Below, piece by piece: positions 19,093 through 24,500 of a stretch of DNA of 24,500 nucleotides (the first letter of the stretch is position 1; every line of letters begins with the position of its first letter). A program made the position numbers and the translations under genes. The DNA comes from Bacillota bacterium (GTDB taxonomy: Bacteria > Bacillota > Clostridia > Christensenellales > UMGS416): positions 1 through 24,500 of the forward strand of contig JAEYYW010000026.1 of NCBI GenBank assembly GCA_023428265.1, in the 5' to 3' direction. The notes under the pieces are model-generated. The model had not been told where the DNA came from. It made no database searches and worked only from the letters and a program-made list of their open reading frames with translations.

Positions 19093-19437
19093 TTACGCGT
19101 GGCGGGCGGTAATCGCCGCAAACGATTCCTTGATGGCCTGCTGGATTTCCTCACCGCGCTGAGCCGGCAGGTGGTTGGAAAGCCAGGTCAGGTGCGACTT
19201 GGCGTTGGCCCTGCCGCTGATGCCCAGCGACTTCACGGCCTGCAGCTGTACGTCCGGATCGCTGTCGGTCAGCAAGCGGATCATGATGTTCATGGACTCA
19301 TCTTCCGAGGAGTGGCTGCAAGCTTCCGCAATCTCCAGCCTGGTCTGCTTGTTGGCGCCGCTCAGCTTCTTGTTGAGCGCGTCCCAACGGTTTTTCTCGA
19401 CCAATTTCACGAATTGATCCTTTCCGCTACCAAACAT
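19093..19437 (-). CDS. Small HEAT-repeat protein
   Basis: A 114-residue, fully helical soluble protein. The part D-A-L-N-K-K-L-S-G, then M-N-I-M-I-R-L-L-T-D-S-D-P-D-V-Q-L-Q-A-V-K-S-L-G, shows the helix-turn-helix pattern with D-P-D-V-Q-L-Q-A-V typical of HEAT repeats, which form protein-binding scaffolds. At least one clear repeat and two weaker ones are present. No catalytic motif is visible, so a partner-binding role is inferred. I chose the ATG at 19437, preceded by AGGAGG; the frame open to 19500 lacks such a site. It is a single-gene unit with promoter and terminator. Confidence 0.8.
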   Translation of the reverse strand: MFGSGKDQFVKLVEKNRWDALNKKLSGANKQTRLEIAEACSHSSEDESMNIMIRLLTDSDPDVQLQAVKSLGISGRANAKSHLTWLSNHLPAQRGEEIQQAIKESFAAITARHA

Positions 19438-19501
19438 AGGGCTGCCTCCTGATAAATAAAAATGTATTGCGTCACTGCCTGACAATGGCATAATTCGCAT
19501 A

Positions 19502-19529
19502 CGAATCGCGACGCTTCCGCCGCGATTCG
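19502..19529. promoter_or_regulatory. Palindrome at the start of the HEAT gene transcript
   Basis: Perfect 9-bp arms CGAATCGCG (19502-19510) and CGCGATTCG (19521-19529) lie at the predicted transcription start of the minus-strand gene. An overlapping dyad ATTCG-CATA-CGAAT (19493-19506) shares one arm. They could be an operator or a leader RNA hairpin. Confidence 0.45.
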
Positions 19530-19534
19530 GGATT

Positions 19535-19564
19535 ATTCTACCTTCAGTAGAGAGGGATTGTCAA
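19535..19564 (-). promoter_or_regulatory. Promoter of the HEAT-repeat gene
   Basis: On the minus strand there is a perfect TTGACA (plus 19559-19564), an 18-base spacer and TAGAAT (plus 19535-19540), giving a leader of about 90 bases. Confidence 0.75.
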
Positions 19565-19637
19565 CGAATGAGGCGGATTCTTTAGGTTGCAGCAGAATTC
19601 TTAAGGTTCATTTGTAGCATTTGTTAATGCTTCAGAA

Positions 19638-19675
19638 CAATAACAAAACAAGGCTTCGGCCAGGCGCAGCCTTGT
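19638..19675 (-). terminator. Terminator of the isochorismatase-family gene
   Basis: Arms ACAAGGC (19648-19654) and GCCTTGT (19669-19675) form a stem that on the minus strand is followed by TTTGTTATTG, 14 bases after the stop codon. The T run is interrupted, so strength is uncertain. Confidence 0.6.
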
Positions 19676-19689
19676 GTGATCAACTGGCG

Positions 19690-20436
19690 CTAAAGCAGCT
19701 GCCTGCTGTCGATGGTGGGGCAAACCTTTTTTTCGATGAATTCCACAATCAGCCGCGTGCCTTCCTCATGGCTCACATAGGGAGGCTTCGCCGGGTTATA
19801 CATCGCGTCGGTGAGATCGCGGACCAGCGCCGTCTGCATGCCGCGCCGGAGCATCGGCTTGATCGCAAACGAGCGGTTGAGTATGCACAGGTTGGTGTGC
19901 ACGCCCATATAGAGGATAAACTTGATCCCCTTTGCGCTCAGATAGGAAAAGAGCTGGTCGCCCTCGTCGCCGCAGATCACATCGCGGCTCTGGTCAATAT
20001 GGATTTTCTCCGTTTGGCGTGTCCAAACCTGCGTGTCCACCGGGAATCCATCGTCAGCGGTGTCGCTGCCGCCGTCGGAGTCGTCCACCGGCAGCGGATG
20101 CTCTTCGACAAAAACCGGCTCGGTGATGTTTTCCTGCATCGGCACGGAAAAAAGACGATGCCGGGCCTCGGCATCCTTGTAAAACTCCATGGTGTCAGAC
20201 GGGGCATGGACAATCAGGATCCCCTTTTCGCGGGCTGCCGTCGCAACCTGATTGATCTTCTCCGCCAGCAGGCCGCAGCGGTGCGTCGCCCCGCGGGACC
20301 AGTGCCTGTCCCACATGTCCACGATGATGATGGCGGTTTCGGAGGGGTTCAGGCAGGTTTCTTTATAAACGGGCTGCCAGGTGCGGAAACCATCTTGTAT
20401 GGTGAGGGTTTGGGATTTGAGGGTAAGGTTCAGCAT
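19690..20436 (-). CDS. Isochorismatase-family cysteine hydrolase
   Basis: This 248-residue cytosolic protein has the isochorismatase-like fold. The nucleophile region is M-G-V-H-T-N-L-C-I-L-N-R (Cys184), the catalytic Asp is D40 in I-I-I-V-D-M-W-D, and the Lys of the triad is not certain by eye. Members include nicotinamidases, N-carbamoyl hydrolases and many of unknown substrate. The middle (about residues 105-140) is a D/E-rich insertion that lengthens it compared with the usual 180-220 residues. I chose the ATG at 20436, with GGAGA six bases upstream; a TTG four codons earlier is the first possible start. It follows yifB on the same strand with a palindromic repeat between. Confidence 0.87.
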   Translation of the reverse strand: MLNLTLKSQTLTIQDGFRTWQPVYKETCLNPSETAIIIVDMWDRHWSRGATHRCGLLAEKINQVATAAREKGILIVHAPSDTMEFYKDAEARHRLFSVPMQENITEPVFVEEHPLPVDDSDGGSDTADDGFPVDTQVWTRQTEKIHIDQSRDVICGDEGDQLFSYLSAKGIKFILYMGVHTNLCILNRSFAIKPMLRRGMQTALVRDLTDAMYNPAKPPYVSHEEGTRLIVEFIEKKVCPTIDSRQLL

Positions 20437-20480
20437 GCAACTCTCCAACTTCTTATTCTCTATCGCTCAGCACTTGGTGG

Positions 20481-20506
20481 CGGGCGGCTCGTGAGCCGCC
20501 CCTACA
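20481..20506. repeat. Dispersed GC-rich palindromic repeat, copy 2
   Basis: Identical over 26 bp to the unit at 3231-3256. Its CCTACA end supplies the stop codon of yifB (TAG on the minus strand, plus 20502-20504), so the repeat abuts the yifB C-terminus and could also act as a hairpin after that gene. Confidence 0.8.
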
Positions 20507-22049
20507 CGGGGCCCTGCCCCCAATACTTCCGATCCAGCACCCTGTATTGTATCGCCTCGGCAAGATGCCTGTCAGAAATGCTCTCCGCACCCTCCAGATC
20601 GGCAATCGTCCTGGCCACCTTCAAAATCCTCGTGAACGCCCTGGCACTGAGGCCGTAGGCCTTGAACGTCTTCTCCATCATTACGTGGCCTGCGGCGTCC
20701 AGCTTGCAATGCTCCTCCAGCTGCATCGGCCCCATACCGGCGTTGGTGAGCATCCCCTGCCCTTTAAATCTCTCCGCTTGCATCTGCCGGGCGTTGTTCA
20801 CCCGCTTGCGCACGGCGCTGGAGGGCTCGCCGCCGGATTTGCCGGTGAGCTGGCTGTATTCCACAGCGCCAACCTCCACCTGGATATCCATGCGGTCCAG
20901 CAATGGCCCGGAGATGCGGCCCAGATAGTTGGTGATCTGGTTCTGCGTGCAGCGGCACTCCCGCACCTTGCTACCGTAGTAACCGCAGGGGCAAGGGTTC
21001 ATCGCTGCCACCAGCATGAACCGGGCCGGGAATTGAAAACTCCCGGTGGCGCGGGCAATCGTGATCTTGCCGTCTTCCAGCGGCTGGCGCAGCACCTCCA
21101 GCGCGTTGCGGTTGAACTCCGGCAGCTCGTCCATGAACAGCACGCCGCAATGGGCCATGCTGATATCGCCGGGGTGCACCGGGTTGCCGCCGCCGGCCAG
21201 AGACACCGTGGTGGCCGTGTGGTGCGGCGTGCGCACCTGGCGCTTGCGGATGATGCCGCTGGCGCGGTCCAGTTCGCCGTTGATGCTATAAAGCTTGGTG
21301 ACCTCTATGGCCTCCTCAAAGGTGAGGTCCGGCATGATCGTGGGGATTGTGCGGGCCATCATCGACTTGCCGGAGCCCGGAGGGCCGATCATCAGCAGGT
21401 TGTGATTGCCGGCCGCCGCCACCTCCAGCGCCCGCTTGGCGCCGTGCTGCCCCTTGATGCGGCCGATGTCGTCACTGTCAAACTCAGGGTGGGTCTCCTC
21501 AGCGCTCCATTGGGCGTGGGGCAGAAATTGCATCGTGGCCGGGTTGTTCAGGCACTGCACCAGCTCCCGCAGCGATTTCACCGGCAGGATCTGCACACCC
21601 TCCACACAGGCGCCCTCCACTGCGTTCTCCAGCGGCAGCGCGGCCCTTTTGATGCCTGCGTCGCGGGCGGCCAGCACCATCGGCAGCGCGCCGCGGATGC
21701 CGCGCACCTCGCCATTGAGGCCCAGTTCGCCCAGAAACATCATGCCCTCCAGGCTCTTTGCCCGCACCTGCCCGGATGCGGCCAGCAGGCCCAGCGCGAT
21801 GGGCAGGTCATAGATGGGGCCCTCTTTGCGCACATCGGCCGGGGCCATGTTGAGAACCGTGCGCTCGGTGGGGAAATCCAGGCCGGAGTTTTTGATGGCC
21901 GAATGCACCCGCTCACGGCTTTCCTTCACGGCAGCGTCGGGAAGCCCGACAATCTCAAACAGCGGCATGCCGAAGGAGATGTCCGCCTCCACGGTGACCG
22001 GGTAGCCGTCAATGCCCATCAGGCCCATGCTGAGAACGCGTGAAAGCAT
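20502..22049 (-). CDS. yifB: YifB/ComM-family Mg-chelatase-like AAA+ ATPase
   Basis: This 515-residue protein has an N-terminal Lon-protease-like domain (M-L-S-R-V...V-E-A-D-I-S-F-G-M-P-L-F-E-I-V-G-L-P-D), then an AAA+ core with Walker A G-P-P-G-S-G-K-S (residues 222-229), Walker B V-L-F-M-D-E-L-P-E-F, a cysteine cluster C-P-C-G-Y-Y-G...C-R-C, and the C-terminal lid. ComM proteins are helicases that aid branch migration during natural transformation. I chose the ATG at 22049 with GAGGT upstream; the promoter is intact. Its 5' end is partly repeated twice to the right. The 3' end abuts a dispersed palindrome that supplies the stop codon. Confidence 0.95.
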   Translation of the reverse strand: MLSRVLSMGLMGIDGYPVTVEADISFGMPLFEIVGLPDAAVKESRERVHSAIKNSGLDFPTERTVLNMAPADVRKEGPIYDLPIALGLLAASGQVRAKSLEGMMFLGELGLNGEVRGIRGALPMVLAARDAGIKRAALPLENAVEGACVEGVQILPVKSLRELVQCLNNPATMQFLPHAQWSAEETHPEFDSDDIGRIKGQHGAKRALEVAAAGNHNLLMIGPPGSGKSMMARTIPTIMPDLTFEEAIEVTKLYSINGELDRASGIIRKRQVRTPHHTATTVSLAGGGNPVHPGDISMAHCGVLFMDELPEFNRNALEVLRQPLEDGKITIARATGSFQFPARFMLVAAMNPCPCGYYGSKVRECRCTQNQITNYLGRISGPLLDRMDIQVEVGAVEYSQLTGKSGGEPSSAVRKRVNNARQMQAERFKGQGMLTNAGMGPMQLEEHCKLDAAGHVMMEKTFKAYGLSARAFTRILKVARTIADLEGAESISDRHLAEAIQYRVLDRKYWGQGPV

Positions 22050-22112
22050 ATGAACCTCGGAAATTGCTGGAATAATAAGAATTGTATACCATTTTATTGA
22101 AATGGGCAAATA
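21952..22112. repeat. yifB 5'-end direct repeat, copy 1 (in the functional gene)
   Basis: This 161-bp segment covers the yifB promoter, ribosome binding site and first 33 codons. It matches 23104-23264 with five mismatches and no gaps (differences at 22005, 22051-22053 and 22095). Confidence 0.95.
22081..22109 (-). promoter_or_regulatory. Promoter of yifB
   Basis: On the minus strand TTGCCC (plus 22104-22109), a 17-base spacer and TACAAT (plus 22081-22086). The spacer region holds an imperfect palindrome (22089-22105) that is perfect in the second copy. The whole promoter is part of the 161-bp repeat. Confidence 0.7.
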
Positions 22113-22175
22113 CCTGGTTCAAATGAATAATGCTGCACAAATACTCTGAGCCTCATTTCCCCACTGCAAACCACA

Positions 22176-22967
22176 CTAAACTACAATCTTTTTGAGCTCC
22201 TTAAGGTTATCTAGAAGAGAATCAACATCTATCAATTTGTCAATGGAATATACTTGAGAGCCATGTTCCAACGTAATAATTTGTGGTTTTGCATATTGTA
22301 AAACCCATTCCAGTAGCTCAAAATCATCTTTTTTCATAGCACTGTGGGTATCCATTGGCCCCCCATGTTGATCATAACCAGAACCATTCACATGCATTTC
22401 TACGGTTTTGGATAACGGTAATGCCTTTAGATAATCATGCAAGTTCCAATGATAATAGGCTGCCGTTATCTTGGTATGTGAAAGGTCTAGAAGTAAACCG
22501 ACCTCTGAATCCCAAATAATCCTAGAAAGATTGTCAGGGTTTATAAATGGATAATGGTCAAAGACTGTATTGTCCGTATCACTGTTAGGTGTGTTTTCTA
22601 ACAGGATGGGGACGTCGATCTTTTGTTTAAATATCTCCACATTTTCTAACATGCGCTTCGTGATTTCTATGTCTGTCATTGGCTGGTCCATATCTACATT
22701 ATGTATAGCCGAGTGAATCCCTAAATGTGGTGAATTGCAGAATGCCAATAATCGATTAACTTGCTCAAAATCCACAACTTCAATATGCTTCATTCCAGTA
22801 CATTCATTATAACCCAAGCCGTGAAGAAGGATGCTTTTTCTGATTTTCAAAACATCAATCTCATTTTCAGATTTGCGAAAATTACCAACTTTAACATAAT
22901 CAATATCTATAAGATTGTTATCTAGAAGCTTTTTCAACTCAAAAGACCAGTTACAAGCTAGCTTCAC
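22176..22967 (-). CDS. DUF692-family (MNIO-like) TIM-barrel protein
   Basis: This 263-residue protein has the layout of DUF692, the multinuclear non-heme iron oxidases (MNIOs): L-L-H-G (His49), H-L-G-I-H-S-A-I-H (His81, His85), I-L-L-E-N-T (Glu124), L-L-L-D-L-S-H (Asp161, His164), V-E-M-H-V-N-G (Glu190, His192), M-D-T-H (Asp206, His208) and L-E-H-G (Glu234). These fit metal ligands of that family. Characterised MNIOs modify cysteines of ribosomal peptides, but here I find no precursor peptide or partner gene, so substrate and function are open. A xylose-isomerase-like sugar enzyme is an alternative. The start is GTG, with GAGGAAA upstream. It is AT-rich, unlike its neighbours, and lies downstream of the duplicated yifB promoter on the same strand. 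Confidence 0.75.
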   Translation of the reverse strand: MKLACNWSFELKKLLDNNLIDIDYVKVGNFRKSENEIDVLKIRKSILLHGLGYNECTGMKHIEVVDFEQVNRLLAFCNSPHLGIHSAIHNVDMDQPMTDIEITKRMLENVEIFKQKIDVPILLENTPNSDTDNTVFDHYPFINPDNLSRIIWDSEVGLLLDLSHTKITAAYYHWNLHDYLKALPLSKTVEMHVNGSGYDQHGGPMDTHSAMKKDDFELLEWVLQYAKPQIITLEHGSQVYSIDKLIDVDSLLDNLKELKKIVV

Positions 22968-23027
22968 AGTTATTTCCTCATAAGTTAAACGATGTAAATC
23001 GGCAGTTCAAAACTGCGTGCTATAGGC

Positions 23028-23033
23028 ATTATA
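23028..23033 (-). promoter_or_regulatory. Candidate -10 box of the DUF692 gene
   Basis: A perfect TATAAT on the minus strand lies about 60 bases before the GTG start. The -35 region is poor (TTCTTG at 17 bases). A small GCAGTT/AACTGC hairpin (23002-23016) would lie in the leader. Confidence 0.4.
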
Positions 23034-23078
23034 CTACAGACCCGTCACAACAAGAAGAGCGCCCATCTCCGAGCGCCC

Positions 23079-23201
23079 TCAAAACAGGGAATCGTCACTA
23101 ACGATCTCAAACAGCGGCATGCCGAAGGAGATGTCCGCCTCCACGGTGACCGGGTAACCGTCAATGCCCATCAGGCCCATGCTGAGAACGCGTGAAAGCA
23201 T
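23079..23201 (-). pseudogene. Truncated yifB 5' fragment (40 codons)
   Basis: The second yifB copy keeps the ribosome binding site, ATG and the first 33 or so codons (M-L-S-R-V-L-S-M-G-L...F-E-I-V), then diverges to S-D-D-S-L-F and stops. It lacks the ATPase core and so cannot work as YifB. It could still be translated as a 40-residue peptide from its intact promoter. Confidence 0.85.
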
Positions 23202-23264
23202 AGATACCTCGGAAATTGCTGGAATAATAAGAATTGTATACCATTTCATTGAAATGGGCAAATA
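23104..23264. repeat. yifB 5'-end direct repeat, copy 2
   Basis: Gap-free match to 21952-22112 at an offset of 1152 bp, with five differences. It includes the yifB promoter (minus strand TTGCCC at plus 23256-23261 and TACAAT at plus 23233-23238). Confidence 0.95.
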
Positions 23265-23357
23265 TTGGTTTAATTCAAAAAAGCTTCACATTACGCTCAA
23301 AACAGCACATGGCAAGATTCTTCGTACACGCCAAAACCGAAGTATAGAGAATATCCT

Positions 23358-23385
23358 TGTTGCGTATAAAACAATATCATATAAT
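23358..23385 (+). promoter_or_regulatory. Candidate promoter of the small membrane protein gene
   Basis: TTGTTG (23357-23362 region), a 17-base spacer and TATAAT (23380-23385), about 30 bases before the start codon. The -10 is good, the -35 weak. Confidence 0.5.
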
Positions 23386-23415
23386 AATGCTAATATTTGT
23401 AAACAAGGAAGTTTA

Positions 23416-23754
23416 ATGATGATAATTAGTAAATTTAATGAAAGACCAAAGCTAAAAAATACATGGCGGGCCATGATATTTGGCCTACTGCCCCTTTTGT
23501 CTTATCCTCTAATTCTTATCCTTTTCGTATTCGCAAGACCAGTTGCCCAAGCGATAAAACTCGTAAGTGTGTATGCCTTTTTTGCCCCAGTATCAGCGGT
23601 TATAGCGCTTATCTATGGAATTATTGCATATATCAGGGGCGAACGTTCTTGGGCTTTGTGGGCAGGTATTATTCCTGCAATCCTTGTCGTAGCAGTGTAC
23701 GGAGTGCTTTTTTTTGAAGGCCTCGTCAAAGATTTGCTTAGTTTGTTTTCTTGA
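23416..23754 (+). CDS. Small membrane protein of unknown function
   Basis: This 112-residue protein has three predicted hydrophobic helices: about residues 20-42 (F-G-L-L-P-L-L-S-Y-P-L-I-L-I-L-F-V-F), 50-72 and 82-104. The short N-terminus is basic and the loop between helices two and three carries R-G-E-R-S-W. I do not recognise the family, though the layout resembles small DUF4190-type membrane proteins. Tandem ATGs at 23416 and 23419 follow AAGGAAG. It is AT-rich. It lies between the yifB fragment and the zinc-ribbon gene on the same strand, with about 110 bases between them. No terminator was seen after it. Confidence 0.7.
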   Translation: MMIISKFNERPKLKNTWRAMIFGLLPLLSYPLILILFVFARPVAQAIKLVSVYAFFAPVSAVIALIYGIIAYIRGERSWALWAGIIPAILVVAVYGVLFFEGLVKDLLSLFS

Positions 23755-23833
23755 AGGTCCCTCTCCATGCAGAGTGTCGTGTTACCTTCCTATTAAAGAA
23801 ATCGACTTCGATCCAATCCATATACCCTTATTA

Positions 23834-23842
23834 TGTTATAAT
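23834..23842 (+). promoter_or_regulatory. Extended -10 promoter of the zinc-ribbon gene
   Basis: TGTTATAAT gives an extended -10 element (TG one base before TATAAT at 23837-23842). There is no clear -35 box, as is usual for extended -10 promoters. Confidence 0.55.
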
Positions 23843-23865
23843 ATAAACAAAAAGGGGGTAATCTG

Positions 23866-24303
23866 ATGGAAATTTGGATTACGGTTATGATATCGATAGT
23901 TACAGCAATAATTGGTGGAATCTTATGTTTTTTCTTTTCACGTTTGTCAAAACACGCGGATAGAAAAATTGATAAAAAAGATAAGATGGATGAAAAATTA
24001 CAAGAGTTAATGTCAGAGAACGCTGAACTGCGGCGTACTATAGATGCAATTAATGAAAAGAGAAAAAGGAAAGAGACGTATCAATTATCGAACAATTCAT
24101 CGTACTATTTTCTTAAAGGTACTAGCGAGTTCTTTTGCTCTCTGTGTCTTGATGCAGATGGTAATGAAATTCATTTACACGTCGATAAAGAATCAGAAAC
24201 CTTTGTATGTCCGAAGTGCAAAACAAGAGGGGTCACCGATAAATGGAGGCCAGCTGTGGAATTAGAATCAGAAGGTATATCTTGGCTTAACTGGAATGGT
24301 TAA
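23866..24303 (+). CDS. Membrane-anchored coiled-coil protein with C-terminal zinc ribbon
   Basis: This 145-residue protein has one N-terminal transmembrane helix (about residues 4-25), a charged region predicted to form a coiled coil (about 28-70, rich in K, D and E with heptad leucines), and a C-terminal domain with two C-x2-C knuckles (Cys91/Cys94 and Cys115/Cys118), spaced as for one zinc ion. I do not recognise a named family. Similar small anchored zinc-ribbon proteins are often annotated as hypothetical in mobile regions. The ATG follows GGGGG. The gene is AT-rich and stops 13 bases before the third yifB fragment. Confidence 0.75.
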   Translation: MEIWITVMISIVTAIIGGILCFFFSRLSKHADRKIDKKDKMDEKLQELMSENAELRRTIDAINEKRKRKETYQLSNNSSYYFLKGTSEFFCSLCLDADGNEIHLHVDKESETFVCPKCKTRGVTDKWRPAVELESEGISWLNWNG

Positions 24304-24316
24304 GTAGTATGAATCT

Positions 24317-24349
24317 TAACCGTCAATGCCCATCAGGCCCATGCTGAGA
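24317..24349. repeat. yifB 5'-end direct repeat, copy 3 (33-bp core)
   Basis: A perfect 33-bp match to 23155-23187 within the second copy. It carries the A found only in copy 2 (copy 1 has G at 22005), so it is closer to copy 2 than to the functional gene. Homology stops abruptly on both sides. Confidence 0.9.
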
Positions 24350-24381
24350 TCACTGAACTTCGTTTATTGCAATAGTCATGA

Positions 24382-24500
24382 CCACCGGCTAAGCCGGTGG
24401 CTTGCACCAGCCCTATAAGGGCATGTTACTAGCCTGCGCCTTAAGGCGCTCTGAAAGTCTGCCAACCGCGTCATGTTCACGGGCAAGCCCCTTAAGGGGC
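24382..24500. mobile_element. Cluster of four short palindromes at the right edge, likely insertion-sequence end
   Basis: Four short hairpins follow in order: CCACCGGC/GCCGGTGG (24382-24400), GCCCT/AGGGC (24410-24422), GCGCCTTAAGGCGC (24436-24449) and GCCCCTTAAGGGGC (24487-24500, cut by the edge). Serial small palindromes like these are a feature of IS200/IS605-type element ends, which lack terminal inverted repeats and fold into hairpins recognised by TnpA, and whose right end can also form the guide RNA of TnpB. No transposase gene lies in the window, so the family assignment is inferred from pattern. Confidence 0.5.

Larger units (their letters stand above)
22113..24316. mobile_element. 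AT-rich acquired cargo region bracketed by yifB fragments
   Basis: Base composition drops sharply from the GC-rich core to AT-rich here. The segment holds three small genes in two modules, separated by the second yifB fragment and ended by the 33-bp third one. No integrase, transposase or tRNA target is visible in it. Direct repeats of a host gene around foreign genes are what integration, or a single-crossover insertion, would leave. The exact ends and mechanism are not established. Confidence 0.5.

Noticed and set aside
20547..22043. A 498-codon plus-strand frame opposite yifB
   Set aside because: A shadow of yifB with antisense composition. The yifB product has intact Walker motifs.
23050..23085. 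Possible terminator (GAGCGCCC occurring twice) between the yifB fragment and the DUF692 gene
   Set aside because: The two GAGCGCCC units are direct, not inverted. Only a weak wobble-rich hairpin is possible and the T run is interrupted.
22968..23103. Small peptide precursor for the DUF692 enzyme
   Set aside because: The only short frame with ATG upstream on that strand is 10 codons, has no cysteine and lacks a ribosome binding site at a useful distance.
24382..24500. CRISPR array from repeated palindromes
   Set aside because: The hairpins differ in sequence and spacing and share only a short CCTTAAGG centre in two of them, so there is no repeat-spacer pattern.

Overview
The window reads as a GC-rich chromosome segment from a member of the class Clostridia (Firmicutes). 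The evidence is the glnA - ANTAR regulator - gltB - gltD order, strong Gram-positive ribosome binding sites, sigma-A-type promoters, LplB/YtcP-type sugar permeases without their own ATPase, and small GC-rich palindromic intergenic repeats. I cannot place the genus. The last 2.4 kb is clearly more AT-rich than the rest and looks acquired.

Layout. The left edge holds the first codons of a probable AraC-type regulator (minus strand), then two minus-strand tRNA genes with anticodon CAU (elongator Met and initiator fMet) behind a near-consensus promoter and ending at a 13-bp hairpin terminator. A minus-strand group follows: a Dabb-domain protein, a Ppx/GppA-type phosphatase and an FtsB/DivIC-like septum protein. 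Class II fructose-bisphosphate aldolase is divergent from these. Next come a lipoprotein of unknown role and an AraC/cupin regulator (both minus), divergent from a three-gene sugar ABC importer (two permeases and a lipoprotein binding protein, plus strand).

The core of the window (9.2-18.8 kb, plus strand) is an ammonium assimilation block: NADP-type glutamate dehydrogenase with its own promoter and terminator, then glnA, a NitR-like ANTAR regulator, gltB and gltD. Glutamine synthetase and glutamate synthase form the GS-GOGAT cycle, glutamate dehydrogenase is the alternative route, and the ANTAR protein is the likely local RNA-level regulator. The glnA and gltB leaders both carry predicted RNA structure.

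On the minus strand after that lie a HEAT-repeat protein, an isochorismatase-family hydrolase and the YifB/ComM-type AAA ATPase. The 5' end of yifB, with its promoter, is repeated: a 161-bp copy lies 1152 bp to the right (five mismatches), and a 33-bp piece lies a further 1.16 kb away. These copies bracket two AT-rich cargo modules: a stand-alone DUF692 (MNIO-like) TIM-barrel gene, and a pair encoding a small membrane protein and a membrane-anchored coiled-coil/zinc-ribbon protein. A run of short palindromes typical of insertion-sequence ends closes the window. This repeated-yifB cargo region is the most unusual part of the sequence.
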